Part shown: positions 1-7,799 of the stretch, in pieces | Layout of the letters: each line of letters starts with the position of its first letter | Position numbering within the stretch: position 1 is the stretch's first letter | From: an uncultured Propionibacteriaceae bacterium | Lineage (GTDB): Bacteria > Actinomycetota > Actinomycetes > Propionibacteriales > Propionibacteriaceae | NCBI GenBank assembly: GCA_937926975.1 | Contig: CALBCJ010000037.1 | Span: 1 to 55,361, forward strand | Direction of reading: 5' to 3' | DNA: 55,361 nt | Made by a program: the position numbers and the translations under genes | The notes under the pieces: model-generated | The model's input: the letters and a program-made list of their open reading frames with translations, nothing else | What the model was told of the DNA's origin: nothing | The model's database searches: none

Positions 1-1130
1 GACCTGCCCGCTTCCCCGGAGGCACCGGACCTGCCCGCTTCCCCGGAGGCACCGGGCTCAGCCGGCACCCTACCCGCGTCCCCGGTGGTACCGGGCCCGC
101 CGGGCGTGGCCCCCCCTCCTCCTCTTCCTGCAGGCATTTCTGCAGCGGGTGGGAAACCGCCTGCGGGAGGCGGCGACGAGACGACAGCGTCCAGGGGGCT
201 CTCCCCGGGCTTGAGTGCCACGGGGGGGACTGCGACCTGGTCAGCGCCTTGGGCAAGGGCCGCCCCCACCTCGGCGGCCGTGGGCATGGGGGCTCCTGGG
301 TCGCCGCTGACGGTCGCCGCTGCCTGCTGCTGTACCGTGCTGCGGGCCTCGTCACTGAGCATCATGGAGGCGTTACCGACAGGCACGCCTGGGAGCGCCG
401 TCTGCGAGGTGGCAGTGCAGGCGCGTTCGTTGTCTTCACTCCCCAGGGCCGCTTCGACATCCACTCCCGGCTCGGGAGGGACTAGACCGCTAGCCCAGCC
501 GGAGCTGTCTCGGGGGACGGGATTCCCGTTGGCGTCTAGCATCATGCTGACGTTCTGGGCGTTGAGGCCGTCCGCGCTCTTGGCGTCCTCACCGGCCTGC
601 TTCGGGGCGAGGGACGGCTGGATCGACGAGGTGAAGCCCAGCTGGCCCAGCTGGTCGGTCAGTGCCGCCTGCAGCGCCTCAAGGATCGATCGGGTCAGGA
701 CCTGCATCTGCCGAGCCTGCTGCAGCAGCCTCTCACTCTCGGTCGGCTTGAGCAGGATCTCGAGCATCAGCCGCTGAGTCTGGATGGCGAGGGCCTGCAG
801 GGCGACGTTCTGGGCGGTCTTGGTGTGCTGGATCAGGGCACAGGCGCGCCCGACTCCCTCGGCGAGGCTGGTGCAGGTGGTCGCGATCGTGCCGGCCCAG
901 CTGATCACGGTCCCGATCTGCTGCGAGGCCTTGTCCGATGCTCCGCCGGTCCAGTTGCCGTTGAACAGGGTGCGCTGCTGGGTGGCGAGGTCGCCTTCTA
1001 CGCTGCTGGCGGCTGCGGCAAGGGCTGACCAGGTCTCCTGCAGCTGGGCGAGCTGGTCCTCCTTGGCCTCGGGGAACAGGCCTTCCGCTACCCATCCTGG
1101 GACCAGGTCCGAGGTGAAAAGGGGAATCAT
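1..1130 (-). CDS. WXG-type secreted/ESX-associated protein, 3' end beyond window
   Basis: I read this frame directly on the minus strand; it is open from an ATG at 1130 to the left edge, so the C-terminus is missing. The first ~120 residues are helical, with a W-x-G turn (NWTGGAS) near residue 57, as in WXG100/PPE-like substrates of type VII secretion. A long low-complexity Ala/Pro/Gly tail follows and ends in a 9-residue tandem repeat (SGASGEAGR) encoded by 27-base repeats at 1-60. Its ATG overlaps the stop of the upstream WXG100 gene (ATGA), so the two are probably translationally coupled. A role as an exported substrate or EspB/PPE-like partner is inference; no catalytic domain is visible in the part present. 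Confidence 0.7.
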   Translation of the reverse strand, partial: MIPLFTSDLVPGWVAEGLFPEAKEDQLAQLQETWSALAAAASSVEGDLATQQRTLFNGNWTGGASDKASQQIGTVISWAGTIATTCTSLAEGVGRACALIQHTKTAQNVALQALAIQTQRLMLEILLKPTESERLLQQARQMQVLTRSILEALQAALTDQLGQLGFTSSIQPSLAPKQAGEDAKSADGLNAQNVSMMLDANGNPVPRDSSGWASGLVPPEPGVDVEAALGSEDNERACTATSQTALPGVPVGNASMMLSDEARSTVQQQAAATVSGDPGAPMPTAAEVGAALAQGADQVAVPPVALKPGESPLDAVVSSPPPAGGFPPAAEMPAGRGGGGATPGGPGTTGDAGRVPAEPGASGEAGRSGASGEAGR

Positions 1131-1465
1131 GCCATCAAGCTCTCTGTCTCACCGGAGTGGCTGTGCCCTGCCATGTCGGCGTTGGTCTGCTCGTTCTCCC
1201 GGTACGCCTTCACGGTCGCGGCGAGGGCTGCGGAGATGGCCTGGACCTGGTGCGGGGCCTGAGCGGCGTTGCTGAGGGCCTCGCGGGCTGTGTCCTGGTA
1301 GGCGTTGAAGAAGGCCTGCCCGGGGGCGTCTCCGCCCCAGGGCGCGTCGAAGCCCTCGAACCTGGTGAGCAGGTCCTTCACCTTCTGGTCCGAGTCACCG
1401 GCGAGGTCAGCTACGCGGCTGGCGCAGACGGTGACCTCCTCGAACCGGACAAACACGTCACTCAT
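1127..1465 (-). CDS. WXG100-family small protein
   Basis: This 112-residue helical hairpin protein has the W-x-G motif (PWGGDAPG) near residue 43 between two amphipathic helices, typical in length and layout of ESAT-6/CFP-10-like proteins. It overlaps the upstream YbaB-like gene by 8 bases and the downstream large WXG gene by 4 bases, giving a tightly coupled three-gene set. Such proteins form dimers exported by EccC-type ATPases. No secretion ATPase lies in this window, so the machinery would be encoded elsewhere. Confidence 0.75.
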   Translation of the reverse strand: MSDVFVRFEEVTVCASRVADLAGDSDQKVKDLLTRFEGFDAPWGGDAPGQAFFNAYQDTAREALSNAAQAPHQVQAISAALAATVKAYRENEQTNADMAGHSHSGETESLMA

Positions 1466-1949
1466 CGTCGTCCTCCGCCCGGGTACGGGGAGCCGGGTGA
1501 CGCAGCTCGTACGGCAGCACCTCCGCGATCTCAGGCACCAGCTTCAGCAGCTCGGCCACCGGGTCCTCCCCGACCTCCACACCCGCGGCCTGGGCGAGCT
1601 GCCTCTGAACATCAGCGACCGCCTCGTCACAGGCCTCCAGCAAGGCCCGCCGCAGGTTCTGGATCGAGCCCAGCCGCACAGCCTGAGGAGTCAGCTCAAT
1701 ATCCACCACCCGGTTCTGGGCATCCACCACCACCGTGACCGCCCCGTCCTCGACCCGGCCCGTACCAGTCGCCTCGGTCCACACCTTCACGGTCTCGGCC
1801 CAGGCCCGGTCCGCCCGCTCCCGCTCGGTCATCAGCTCTTCCTCGCGGCGCTTCAGCTCGAGGGTCCGGTCTTCCAGCTGAGGGTCGTCCAGCCCCATGG
1901 CGGACGGGCCTGCAGCACCGGCCATCCACTCTGAGAACGAACTCGACAT
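1458..1949 (-). CDS. YbaB/EbfC-like protein of type VII locus
   Basis: This 163-residue protein has a charged helix (around RREEELMTERERADR), then a beta-rich middle (VTVVVDAQNRVVDIELTP) and a C-terminal helix, the pattern of YbaB/EbfC-fold proteins. Paralogues of that fold sit beside WXG100 genes in many actinobacteria. An in-frame ATG at 1976 exists, but I prefer the ATG at 1949 because AAGGAG lies 9 bases upstream of it. It is the first gene of the coupled set with the two WXG proteins. EbfC itself binds DNA; whether this relative does, or instead assists secretion, is unknown. Confidence 0.65.
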   Translation of the reverse strand: MSSSFSEWMAGAAGPSAMGLDDPQLEDRTLELKRREEELMTERERADRAWAETVKVWTEATGTGRVEDGAVTVVVDAQNRVVDIELTPQAVRLGSIQNLRRALLEACDEAVADVQRQLAQAAGVEVGEDPVAELLKLVPEIAEVLPYELRHPAPRTRAEDDDE

Positions 1950-1958
1950 GACGACGGG

Positions 1959-1964
1959 CTCCTT
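1959..1964 (-). promoter_or_regulatory. Ribosome binding site deciding the start at 1949
   Basis: The minus strand reads AAGGAG 9 bases upstream of the ATG at 1949. It favours that start over the longer in-frame ATG at 1976. Confidence 0.6.
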
Positions 1965-2089
1965 GGGCGGGGACACGTACAGGCCTTTCTACCGCGCCTC
2001 AGGGTCAGATGCGACCTCGGAGCGTCCGGCAAGATGTCCCCGGGCAAGGGCGTCGACCCTGCGACGGCGAAGCCGGTGAGGAGCATGCG

Positions 2090-2962
2090 ATGGACCTGGT
2101 GGTGATGGCGGCAGGCCTGGGCTCGCGGTTCGGCGGGGTGAAGCAGCTGACGCCGGTCGGGCCGACCGGGGAGACCGTGATGGACTACGCCGTCTACGAC
2201 GCCGTCCGGGCCGGGGTGAACCGGGTGGTGTTCGTGACCCGCCGAGACCTGGAGCAGGCCTTCGCCGAGCAGGTCGGCAGCCGCTACCAGGGCTGGGTCG
2301 AGGTCCAGTACGCCTTCCAGGAGCTCGACGACCTCCCCGGCGGCCGGGCGCCAGTCCCGGGCCGGACCAGGCCCTGGGGGACCGGGCAGGCCGTCTGGGC
2401 AGCCCGGTACCTGGTAGACGGTCCGTTCGTGTGCATCAACGCCGACGACTTCTACGGCGCCTCCGCCTTCGCCAGCCTGGTCGGCTTCCTGTCCCAGGGC
2501 GGGCCCGACCAGTACGCCCTGGTCGGCTACCGGCTCGACCGGACCCTGTCCGAGCACGGCACCGTCTCCCGCGGGATCTGCACAGCCCGCGACGGCCGCC
2601 TCGCAGGGGTGGTCGAGCGCACCGGCATCGCCCGTACTGAGACCGGGATCACCGACACCAGCGGAGCCCGGTTCACAGGCGACGAGCCGGTCAGCATGAA
2701 CATCTGGGGCCTGCGGCCGAGCGTCTTCGACGCCCTGGGACGACGCTTCGCTGACTTTCTCGACGCCGGTGCCGAGGGCGAGCTGTACCTGCCGGCGGTC
2801 GTCGACCAGATGGTCGCCGCCGGTGAGGCGACCGTGGACCTGCTGCGCTCCGACGACTCCTGGTTCGGGGTCACCTACGCGGCCGACACCGAGCTGGTCC
2901 GGGCCCGGGTCGCCGACCTCGTCCGCCGCGGGGACTACCCCACCAGCCTGCACAGCCGGTAG
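2090..2962 (+). CDS. NTP-transferase (sugar nucleotidyltransferase-like) protein
   Basis: This 290-residue protein opens with the nucleotide-binding signature MAAGLGSRFGGVKQL, which matches the G-x-G-x-R...K motif of the GT-A-fold nucleotidyltransferases that make NDP-sugars. It also has a metal-binding N-A-D-D (INADDFYG) near residue 120. I chose the ATG at 2090 because a GAGGAG ribosome site precedes it by 6 bases; the upstream extension is low complexity. Members of this subgroup are usually annotated only as NTP-transferase domain proteins, and I cannot assign the sugar. It is divergent from the type VII genes to its left, with about 140 bases between the starts. Confidence 0.75.
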   Translation: MDLVVMAAGLGSRFGGVKQLTPVGPTGETVMDYAVYDAVRAGVNRVVFVTRRDLEQAFAEQVGSRYQGWVEVQYAFQELDDLPGGRAPVPGRTRPWGTGQAVWAARYLVDGPFVCINADDFYGASAFASLVGFLSQGGPDQYALVGYRLDRTLSEHGTVSRGICTARDGRLAGVVERTGIARTETGITDTSGARFTGDEPVSMNIWGLRPSVFDALGRRFADFLDAGAEGELYLPAVVDQMVAAGEATVDLLRSDDSWFGVTYAADTELVRARVADLVRRGDYPTSLHSR

Positions 2963-2972
2963 CGTCACCGCC

Positions 2973-3401
2973 ATGGCGGCCACATACACCCTCTACTCCG
3001 ACCCCATCACCCTCGAGGAGTCCGACTGGCAGGGGCACGTCGGTGACTTCACCCACCTGGTCGGGCACTCAGCGCTCGGGCTGTTCTTCCTCTACCAGCC
3101 CGCCACCAGCGAGCACGGGATCCTCTACCCGCAGCGCGGCGCCTTCCGCTCGTACGGGGCGATGCACCCGCGCGAGTTCCGCGAGCAGGTCCTCGACGAC
3201 CCGTACGTGCAGTCGGTGATCTTCGAGGCCGACAAGGTCGCCCAGCTGGAGCAGCTGCTCGGGCCGCTGGCGCCGAGCGAGGTGTACATCCCGAACCCCA
3301 TGGAGCTGCTCGGCGGCTCGCTCGCGCCCGGCACCTACGACAAGGGTGACGCCCTGGTGCACCTGATGATCGTCGCCCAGCTCCAGGGGCTCGGCGACTG
3401 A
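2973..3401 (+). CDS. Conserved hypothetical protein
   Basis: This 142-residue soluble protein starts 11 bases after the previous stop, so it is probably co-transcribed with the nucleotidyltransferase-like gene. It has no signal peptide or membrane segment. Visible features are an acidic/aromatic N-terminus (DPITLEESDWQGHVGDF) and a C-terminal helix (LVHLMIVAQLQGLGD). It loosely recalls DUF1851/Tdi1-type immunity-like proteins, but I could not confirm a family and give no function. Confidence 0.6.
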   Translation: MAATYTLYSDPITLEESDWQGHVGDFTHLVGHSALGLFFLYQPATSEHGILYPQRGAFRSYGAMHPREFREQVLDDPYVQSVIFEADKVAQLEQLLGPLAPSEVYIPNPMELLGGSLAPGTYDKGDALVHLMIVAQLQGLGD

Positions 3402-3507
3402 GCTGGGCCGCGGCCGCCGGCAGCCTCGCTGGCGCCCCGGTCCGCCGACGGCCTGGCCGCCCGCGCCCAGCCCTGCCCACGGGGCGTGCTGAGGTAGGGT
3501 CCGCAGG

Positions 3508-5382
3508 GTGACGACGTGGGGGGTGAAGGCTCGCAGAGTCCTGCCAGGGCTGGTGTGCGCGGTCGCGGTCCTGGTCCTGGGCTGGGCCTGGTCCGTGGCC
3601 TCTCCGCCGGCCTCCTCTCCTGACGAGGAGTACCACCTGGCCAGCATCTGGTGCCCGATGCCGTACGAGGCGTACGGCTGCCAGACCGCCACCGACGGCC
3701 AGGGGCAGCTGACCGTGGACGTCCCCGAGGCGGTCGGGGTCCGCTCCTTGTGCTGGCAGTCCAGCCTGAAGACGACAGCCGAGTGCACGAGCGCCCTGTC
3801 GTCCCAGGTGCAGGTCCCTACCTGGCGGGTTGACCAGGGAGGCTACCCGGGCGGGATGTACAAGGCGCTGCACCTGCTCGTCGGCGCCGACACCCACTCG
3901 TCGCTGCTGGCGATGCGGATGCTGACCGTGGTGGTCGCGGTCCTGCTGGGGGCCGGGGTCGTGGTCGTGGGCGGCCGGACCGTACGGCGGCTGCTCGTGT
4001 ACACGGTGCTCGGCTCGTACCTGCCGCTCGGGGTGTCGATGGTGGCCTCGATGAACCCGTCCGGCTGGTCGCTGATCGGGGTGACCGCGGCCTTTCTGGG
4101 GATGGTCTGCCTGGCCTACGCCGACCAGCGGTGGCGGGTCGTGGGCAGCGCGGTGCTGGTCGCAGCCGGGGCGCTGCTGGCCGGCTCGGCCCGCTCCGAC
4201 GCCGGCCCGTACCTGGTGGTCGCCGGGGCCGCAGCGGTGGTGATCTACCACCGCCAGTTCCGCACCCACCTGCTCCGGCTGCTGGTGCCGGGCCTGCTCG
4301 CGGTCTGGGGCGCGGTGGTGCTGCTCTCGTCCTCCCAGATCGGCGCGATGCAGACTCCGGCGGTGCTGGCGGGCATTGATGTCAGCCACCGCAACGCCCG
4401 GCTGACGTTCTTCAAGAACCTGGACGAGATTCTGAGCCTGGTCATCGGGAACTACGGGACCTGGCCGCTGGCCCAGCTGGACGCCCCGATGCCCAGCTCG
4501 GTCTATGTCCCGGCCCTGGCGGTGGCCGCCGGGCTGTGCCTGGTCGGGCTGCGCCAGGTGACGCTCGGCAAGCTGCTGGTGATCGGGACGGTCGCTGCTC
4601 TGCTGGTGGCGCTGCCCCTGTACCTGCTGCAGGTCTCGCTGCTGTACGTGAACGAGGTCATCCAGCCGCGGTACGTGCTGCCGCTGCTGCCGGTGCTGGT
4701 CGGCAGCTGCGTGGCGCCGGTCTTCGGCCGCCAGCTCAGCCTGACCCGGCTGCAGGCGCTGACGGTGTGGCTGGCGGTGTCGGTGGCTCACTGCTCGGCG
4801 CTGCTGGCCTTCATGCGCCGGTTCGCGGTCGGGACCGAGGGAGCCTTCTTTCTGGGGGCCCCCGACCCGTGGACCTGGCCGGGTGCCCCCGCCCCGGTCT
4901 GGACCTGGACGATCGGATCGGTCGCCTTCGCCGTCGCGGCCTTCTCCGTGGTGCTGGTCTCGGAGGGCCCGGGCGCCGCGGGCCCGCCCGCCACGGTCGC
5001 AGGACGCGTCCCCGTACGGGAGCACCCGGCCGTGGAGGAGCCGCGTCCCGAGCAGACGAGCCCGGTGGTGCGGGACCTCTCGGCCGTGCCGGGGCTGAGC
5101 CCGGTACCCGAGCCGAGCCTGGCGGCAGGGGAGGCCAGCGCGGCTGCACCCGAGCCGAGCCTGGCGGTACCCGAGCCGAGCCCGGCGGCAGGGGAGGCCA
5201 GCGCGGCTGCGCCCGAGCCGAGCCTGGCGGTACCCGAGCCGAGCCCGGCGGCAGGGGAGGCCAGCGCGGCTGCGCCCGAGCCAGACCCGGGCGAGCCAGC
5301 CCCGAGTGCGGACCTGCCCGAGCCGGTCCCGGCCGCAGCACAGCCAGCGGAGGTGCCGAGCCAGCCCGACCCGGCTAGCTGA
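3508..5382 (+). CDS. DUF2142-type multi-spanning membrane protein
   Basis: This 624-residue protein starts at a GTG. An N-terminal membrane segment (residues ~10-30) is followed by SSPDEEYHLASIWC, resembling the D-E-x-x-H loop of DUF2142 and related GT-C-like predicted glycosyltransferases. About ten hydrophobic helices then run to residue ~490. The last ~130 residues are Pro/Ala/Glu-rich and hold three copies of a 21-residue repeat. By analogy with GT-C enzymes it may transfer sugars from lipid-linked donors at the outer membrane face; this is inference. The convergent upp gene lies downstream. Confidence 0.65.
   Translation: MTTWGVKARRVLPGLVCAVAVLVLGWAWSVASPPASSPDEEYHLASIWCPMPYEAYGCQTATDGQGQLTVDVPEAVGVRSLCWQSSLKTTAECTSALSSQVQVPTWRVDQGGYPGGMYKALHLLVGADTHSSLLAMRMLTVVVAVLLGAGVVVVGGRTVRRLLVYTVLGSYLPLGVSMVASMNPSGWSLIGVTAAFLGMVCLAYADQRWRVVGSAVLVAAGALLAGSARSDAGPYLVVAGAAAVVIYHRQFRTHLLRLLVPGLLAVWGAVVLLSSSQIGAMQTPAVLAGIDVSHRNARLTFFKNLDEILSLVIGNYGTWPLAQLDAPMPSSVYVPALAVAAGLCLVGLRQVTLGKLLVIGTVAALLVALPLYLLQVSLLYVNEVIQPRYVLPLLPVLVGSCVAPVFGRQLSLTRLQALTVWLAVSVAHCSALLAFMRRFAVGTEGAFFLGAPDPWTWPGAPAPVWTWTIGSVAFAVAAFSVVLVSEGPGAAGPPATVAGRVPVREHPAVEEPRPEQTSPVVRDLSAVPGLSPVPEPSLAAGEASAAAPEPSLAVPEPSPAAGEASAAAPEPSLAVPEPSPAAGEASAAAPEPDPGEPAPSADLPEPVPAAAQPAEVPSQPDPAS
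5104..5283 (+). repeat. In-frame 63-base tandem repeat in DUF2142-like gene
   Basis: The string GGCAGGGGAGGCCAGCG recurs at about 5124, 5187 and 5250, a period of 63 bases (21 codons: EPSLAVPEPSPAAGEASAAAP). Copies are near identical at the DNA level, so copy number may vary between strains. Confidence 0.85.
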
Positions 5383-5477
5383 CCCACCAGGGCTGGCTGA
5401 CCCGCACGGCGCGACCAGAGCAGGCCTGGAGCGGAACGGGTCTCAGAGCGGAGCCGCGCCTGGCGCGCCCGTCCCGT

Positions 5478-6131
5478 CTACTGCGCCAGCCCGTACAGCC
5501 GGTCTCCGGCGTCACCCAGGCCGGGAACGATGTAGCCGACCTCGTTCAGCCGCTCGTCCACCGCCGCCACCACGAGCGTGCACGGGACCTGGACCTGCTC
5601 CAGCAGGTCCCGCATCCGGGCAATGCCCTCGGGTGCCGCGATCAGGCAGATGCAGGTGATGTGGTCGGCGCCCCGCTTCACTAAGAACTGAACCGTACCC
5701 GCTAGTGAGCCGCCAGTCGCCAGCATCGGGTCGAGAACGTAGCACTGGCGCCCGGAGAGGTCGGCCGGCAGCCGCTCCGCGTACGTGAAGGGCTCCAGGG
5801 TCTCCTCGTCGCGGACCATCCCCACAAAGCCGACCTCGGCCGACGGCATCAGCCGCGCCATCCCCTCCAGCATCCCCAGCCCGGCCCGCAGGATCGGCAC
5901 CACCAGCGGCCGCGGCCTCGACAGCGTGACCCCGGTGGTGGTGGTCACCGGGGTCTCGATCTGCAGGGGCTCCACCCGCACCTGGTCGGTCGCCTCGTAC
6001 GCGAGCAGCATCACCAGCTCTTCCACCAGCTGGCGGAAGACCGGCGACGAGGTGTGCTTGTCGCGCAGCAGGCTGAGCTTGTGCCAGACCAGGGGATGAT
6101 CGATGACTCGCACGTCCACAGGTCCAACCAT
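5478..6131 (-). CDS. upp: Uracil phosphoribosyltransferase
   Basis: This 217-residue enzyme salvages uracil: uracil + PRPP gives UMP + diphosphate. Diagnostic features are the PRPP-binding loop LDPMLATGGS near residue 140, VPILRAGLGM near residue 85, and the C-terminal uracil-site stretch EVGYIVPGLGDAGDRLYG. Length and motif order match bacterial Upp throughout. It is transcribed divergently from the tadA-associated gene, and its 3' end faces the DUF2142 gene. Confidence 0.95.
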   Translation of the reverse strand: MVGPVDVRVIDHPLVWHKLSLLRDKHTSSPVFRQLVEELVMLLAYEATDQVRVEPLQIETPVTTTTGVTLSRPRPLVVPILRAGLGMLEGMARLMPSAEVGFVGMVRDEETLEPFTYAERLPADLSGRQCYVLDPMLATGGSLAGTVQFLVKRGADHITCICLIAAPEGIARMRDLLEQVQVPCTLVVAAVDERLNEVGYIVPGLGDAGDRLYGLAQ

Positions 6132-6229
6132 GGCACAACCCCTAGGTGGGTCGTGATCGAGGATCGGCGCCCCCGGGCTGCGCGCTGAGCCGGGACGTGT
6201 GAAGATATTGAGCCTCGAAGGGAGGCGCC

Positions 6230-6916
6230 ATGACCAGTGACGACATCGAGCTCGACCCCAGCGACCTGGGCGACGACCGGCCGGGCCTGGAGGACGCCGA
6301 CCCTGACGACGATGGCACCGACGACGGTGACGACCTCGACCCCAGCGACCTGGGCGACGACCGGCCGGGCCTGGAGGACGCCGACCCTGACGACGATGAC
6401 ACTGACGACGATGACGACGACCTCGACTTCGGTGACGTTGAGGACGCCACGGAGGACGATGTCGACTTCATCGTGGCCCTGCACCGCGAGGACGGCACCC
6501 CAGTGGTGACCGCCCTGGAGCCAGACCTGGCCAACGACCTGGACGCTCTGATTGCGCAGCTGCGGCGGCTCCCCGGCGACAACGGGGCCTCGGCGCTGGT
6601 GTCGGTCGACGGGGACTTCTTCGCCGCGGTCCGGGTCCGGGGCCGTCACGTCCAGGTGGTGCTGTCCGACGTGTACGCGGCCGACACCTGGTCGCTGGCG
6701 AGCGACATCGTCGACTACCTGGGCATCGACGTACCCGAGGACGACGACGAGGACGGCCTGGTGGGTGACCTCGACATCTTCACCGACCAGGGCCTGTCAG
6801 CGATGAACCTGGAGGCGATCTGCTCCGACTGGGACGCCACCTCCGACGAGCTGGCGCTGCAGGTGGCCGACGCGATCCACTTCGGCCCGCAGGTCCGCAA
6901 GATCGCCGACGCCTGA
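6230..6916 (+). CDS. tRNA adenosine deaminase-associated protein
   Basis: This 228-residue protein has a very acidic N-terminus (residues 1-80) and then a conserved domain (DFIVALHREDGTPVV ... LSDVYAADTWSLASDIVDYLG). It matches the actinobacterial protein found beside tadA and named for that position; its biochemical role is unknown. The acidic part contains a 28-codon duplication (LDPSDLGDDRPGLEDADPDD, copies starting at 6251 and 6335). tadA follows, separated by an oppositely oriented tRNA-Ser gene. Confidence 0.8.
   Translation: MTSDDIELDPSDLGDDRPGLEDADPDDDGTDDGDDLDPSDLGDDRPGLEDADPDDDDTDDDDDDLDFGDVEDATEDDVDFIVALHREDGTPVVTALEPDLANDLDALIAQLRRLPGDNGASALVSVDGDFFAAVRVRGRHVQVVLSDVYAADTWSLASDIVDYLGIDVPEDDDEDGLVGDLDIFTDQGLSAMNLEAICSDWDATSDELALQVADAIHFGPQVRKIADA
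6251..6418 (+). repeat. 84-base in-frame direct duplication (acidic)
   Basis: Two consecutive 84-base units start with CTCGACCCCAGC at 6251 and 6335 and encode near-identical Asp-rich 28-residue blocks. The second copy has drifted further towards pure Asp. Confidence 0.8.
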
Positions 6917-6958
6917 CTCACCGGCCGGCGGCGACTGCCCTCGACCCGGGCGCTGTGG

Positions 6959-7043
6959 CGGTGGCGGTGGGATTTGAACCCACGGTGGGTTGCCCCACAC
7001 GCGCTTTCGAGGCGCGCTCCTTTGGCCGCTCGGACACGCCACC
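6959..7043 (-). tRNA. tRNA-Ser (CGA)
   Basis: On the minus strand the acceptor GGTGGCG (7043-7037) pairs with CGCCACC (6966-6960). The T-arm is GTGGG-TTCAAAT-CCCAC. The anticodon loop CTCGAAA gives CGA, and there is a long variable arm as expected for serine. CCA is not encoded. It lies between the tadA-associated gene and tadA, on the opposite strand. Confidence 0.93.
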
Positions 7044-7127
7044 GCGCACGAGTGTAGCCAGGCCCGCTCCTGGGGTCGAATCGGCTCTGGCCGGGCCCGG
7101 TTCTCAGGGTCCTGGCAGAGTGGAGCC

Positions 7128-7613
7128 GTGAGCCGGTGGGACGACGCGATGCGGCTGGCGCTGCGGGCCGCCGAGGCCGCTGGCAGCGCGGGTGAGGTCC
7201 CGGTCGGCGCGGTCCTGCTGGACGCCGCCGGGCAGGTCGTCCAGGTGGCGGGCAACGAGCGGGAGCGGGGCCTCGACCCGACCGCGCACGCCGAGGTGCT
7301 GGTGCTGCGGCGCCGGGCCGCCGAGCTGGGCACCTGGCGCCTCGACGGGCACACCCTGGTGGTCACCCTGGAGCCGTGCAGCATGTGCGCCGGGGCGCTG
7401 GTGCAGGCCCGGGTCGACCGGCTGGTGCTCGGCGCGTACGACCCGAAGGCGGGTGCCGTCGCCTCGCTCTTCGACGTGGTCCGCGACCCTCGCCTGCCGC
7501 ACCGCCCGACGGTGGTGGGCGGGATCCTGGCCGGTGCCTGCGGCGAGGTGCTGCAACGGTTCTTCGAGGTCCGCCGGCCAGGGAGCGGCTCGGCCGGCCC
7601 CGTGGGCAGGTGA
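7128..7613 (+). CDS. tadA: tRNA-specific adenosine-34 deaminase
   Basis: This 161-residue zinc deaminase converts A34 to inosine in tRNA-Arg(ACG). The zinc and catalytic motifs are H-A-E (TAHAEVLVL) near residue 50 and P-C-x-x-C (EPCSMCAGAL) near residue 83, with the GAYDPKAG stretch typical of TadA after them. I use the GTG at 7128: a longer in-frame ORF exists upstream, but it would run through the tRNA-Ser gene. The deaminase-associated gene sits just upstream, a common actinobacterial order. Confidence 0.93.
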   Translation: MSRWDDAMRLALRAAEAAGSAGEVPVGAVLLDAAGQVVQVAGNERERGLDPTAHAEVLVLRRRAAELGTWRLDGHTLVVTLEPCSMCAGALVQARVDRLVLGAYDPKAGAVASLFDVVRDPRLPHRPTVVGGILAGACGEVLQRFFEVRRPGSGSAGPVGR

Positions 7614-7652
7614 CAGTCGCCCGCGGGAGCTCGGCCTGGCACGCCGAGGCCC

Positions 7653-7697
7653 GAACGGGTGCGGGTTCTGAACGGGTGCGGGTTCTGAACGGGTGCA
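7653..7697. repeat. 17-base tandem repeat, 2.6 copies
   Basis: GAACGGGTGCGGGTTCT occurs at 7653 and 7670, with a partial third copy at 7687, in the gap between tadA and the antiporter. Function is unknown. Confidence 0.85.
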
Positions 7698-7799
7698 GGG
7701 ATCGAGCACCGACCGGCCGTCCCAGATGCTGGGGGTGGGGCGCGGCATGAGCGGCGAAACCGATAGGTTGCGGGTACACGACCACAGGAGGGAAGCGCG

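Noticed and set aside
1853..2989. Large minus-strand open frames opposite real genes here and at many other loci
   Set aside because: These are antisense shadows caused by high GC at third codon positions; they have Pro/Arg/Gly-rich or anti-codon-biased composition and no motifs.
2973..3401. T6SS immunity (Tdi1/DUF1851) assignment
   Set aside because: The resemblance is only in general composition and C-terminal helix; no type VI genes are in the window.
6990..7127. Longer TadA start at 6990
   Set aside because: It would run through the tRNA-Ser gene; the GTG at 7128 gives the usual TadA length.
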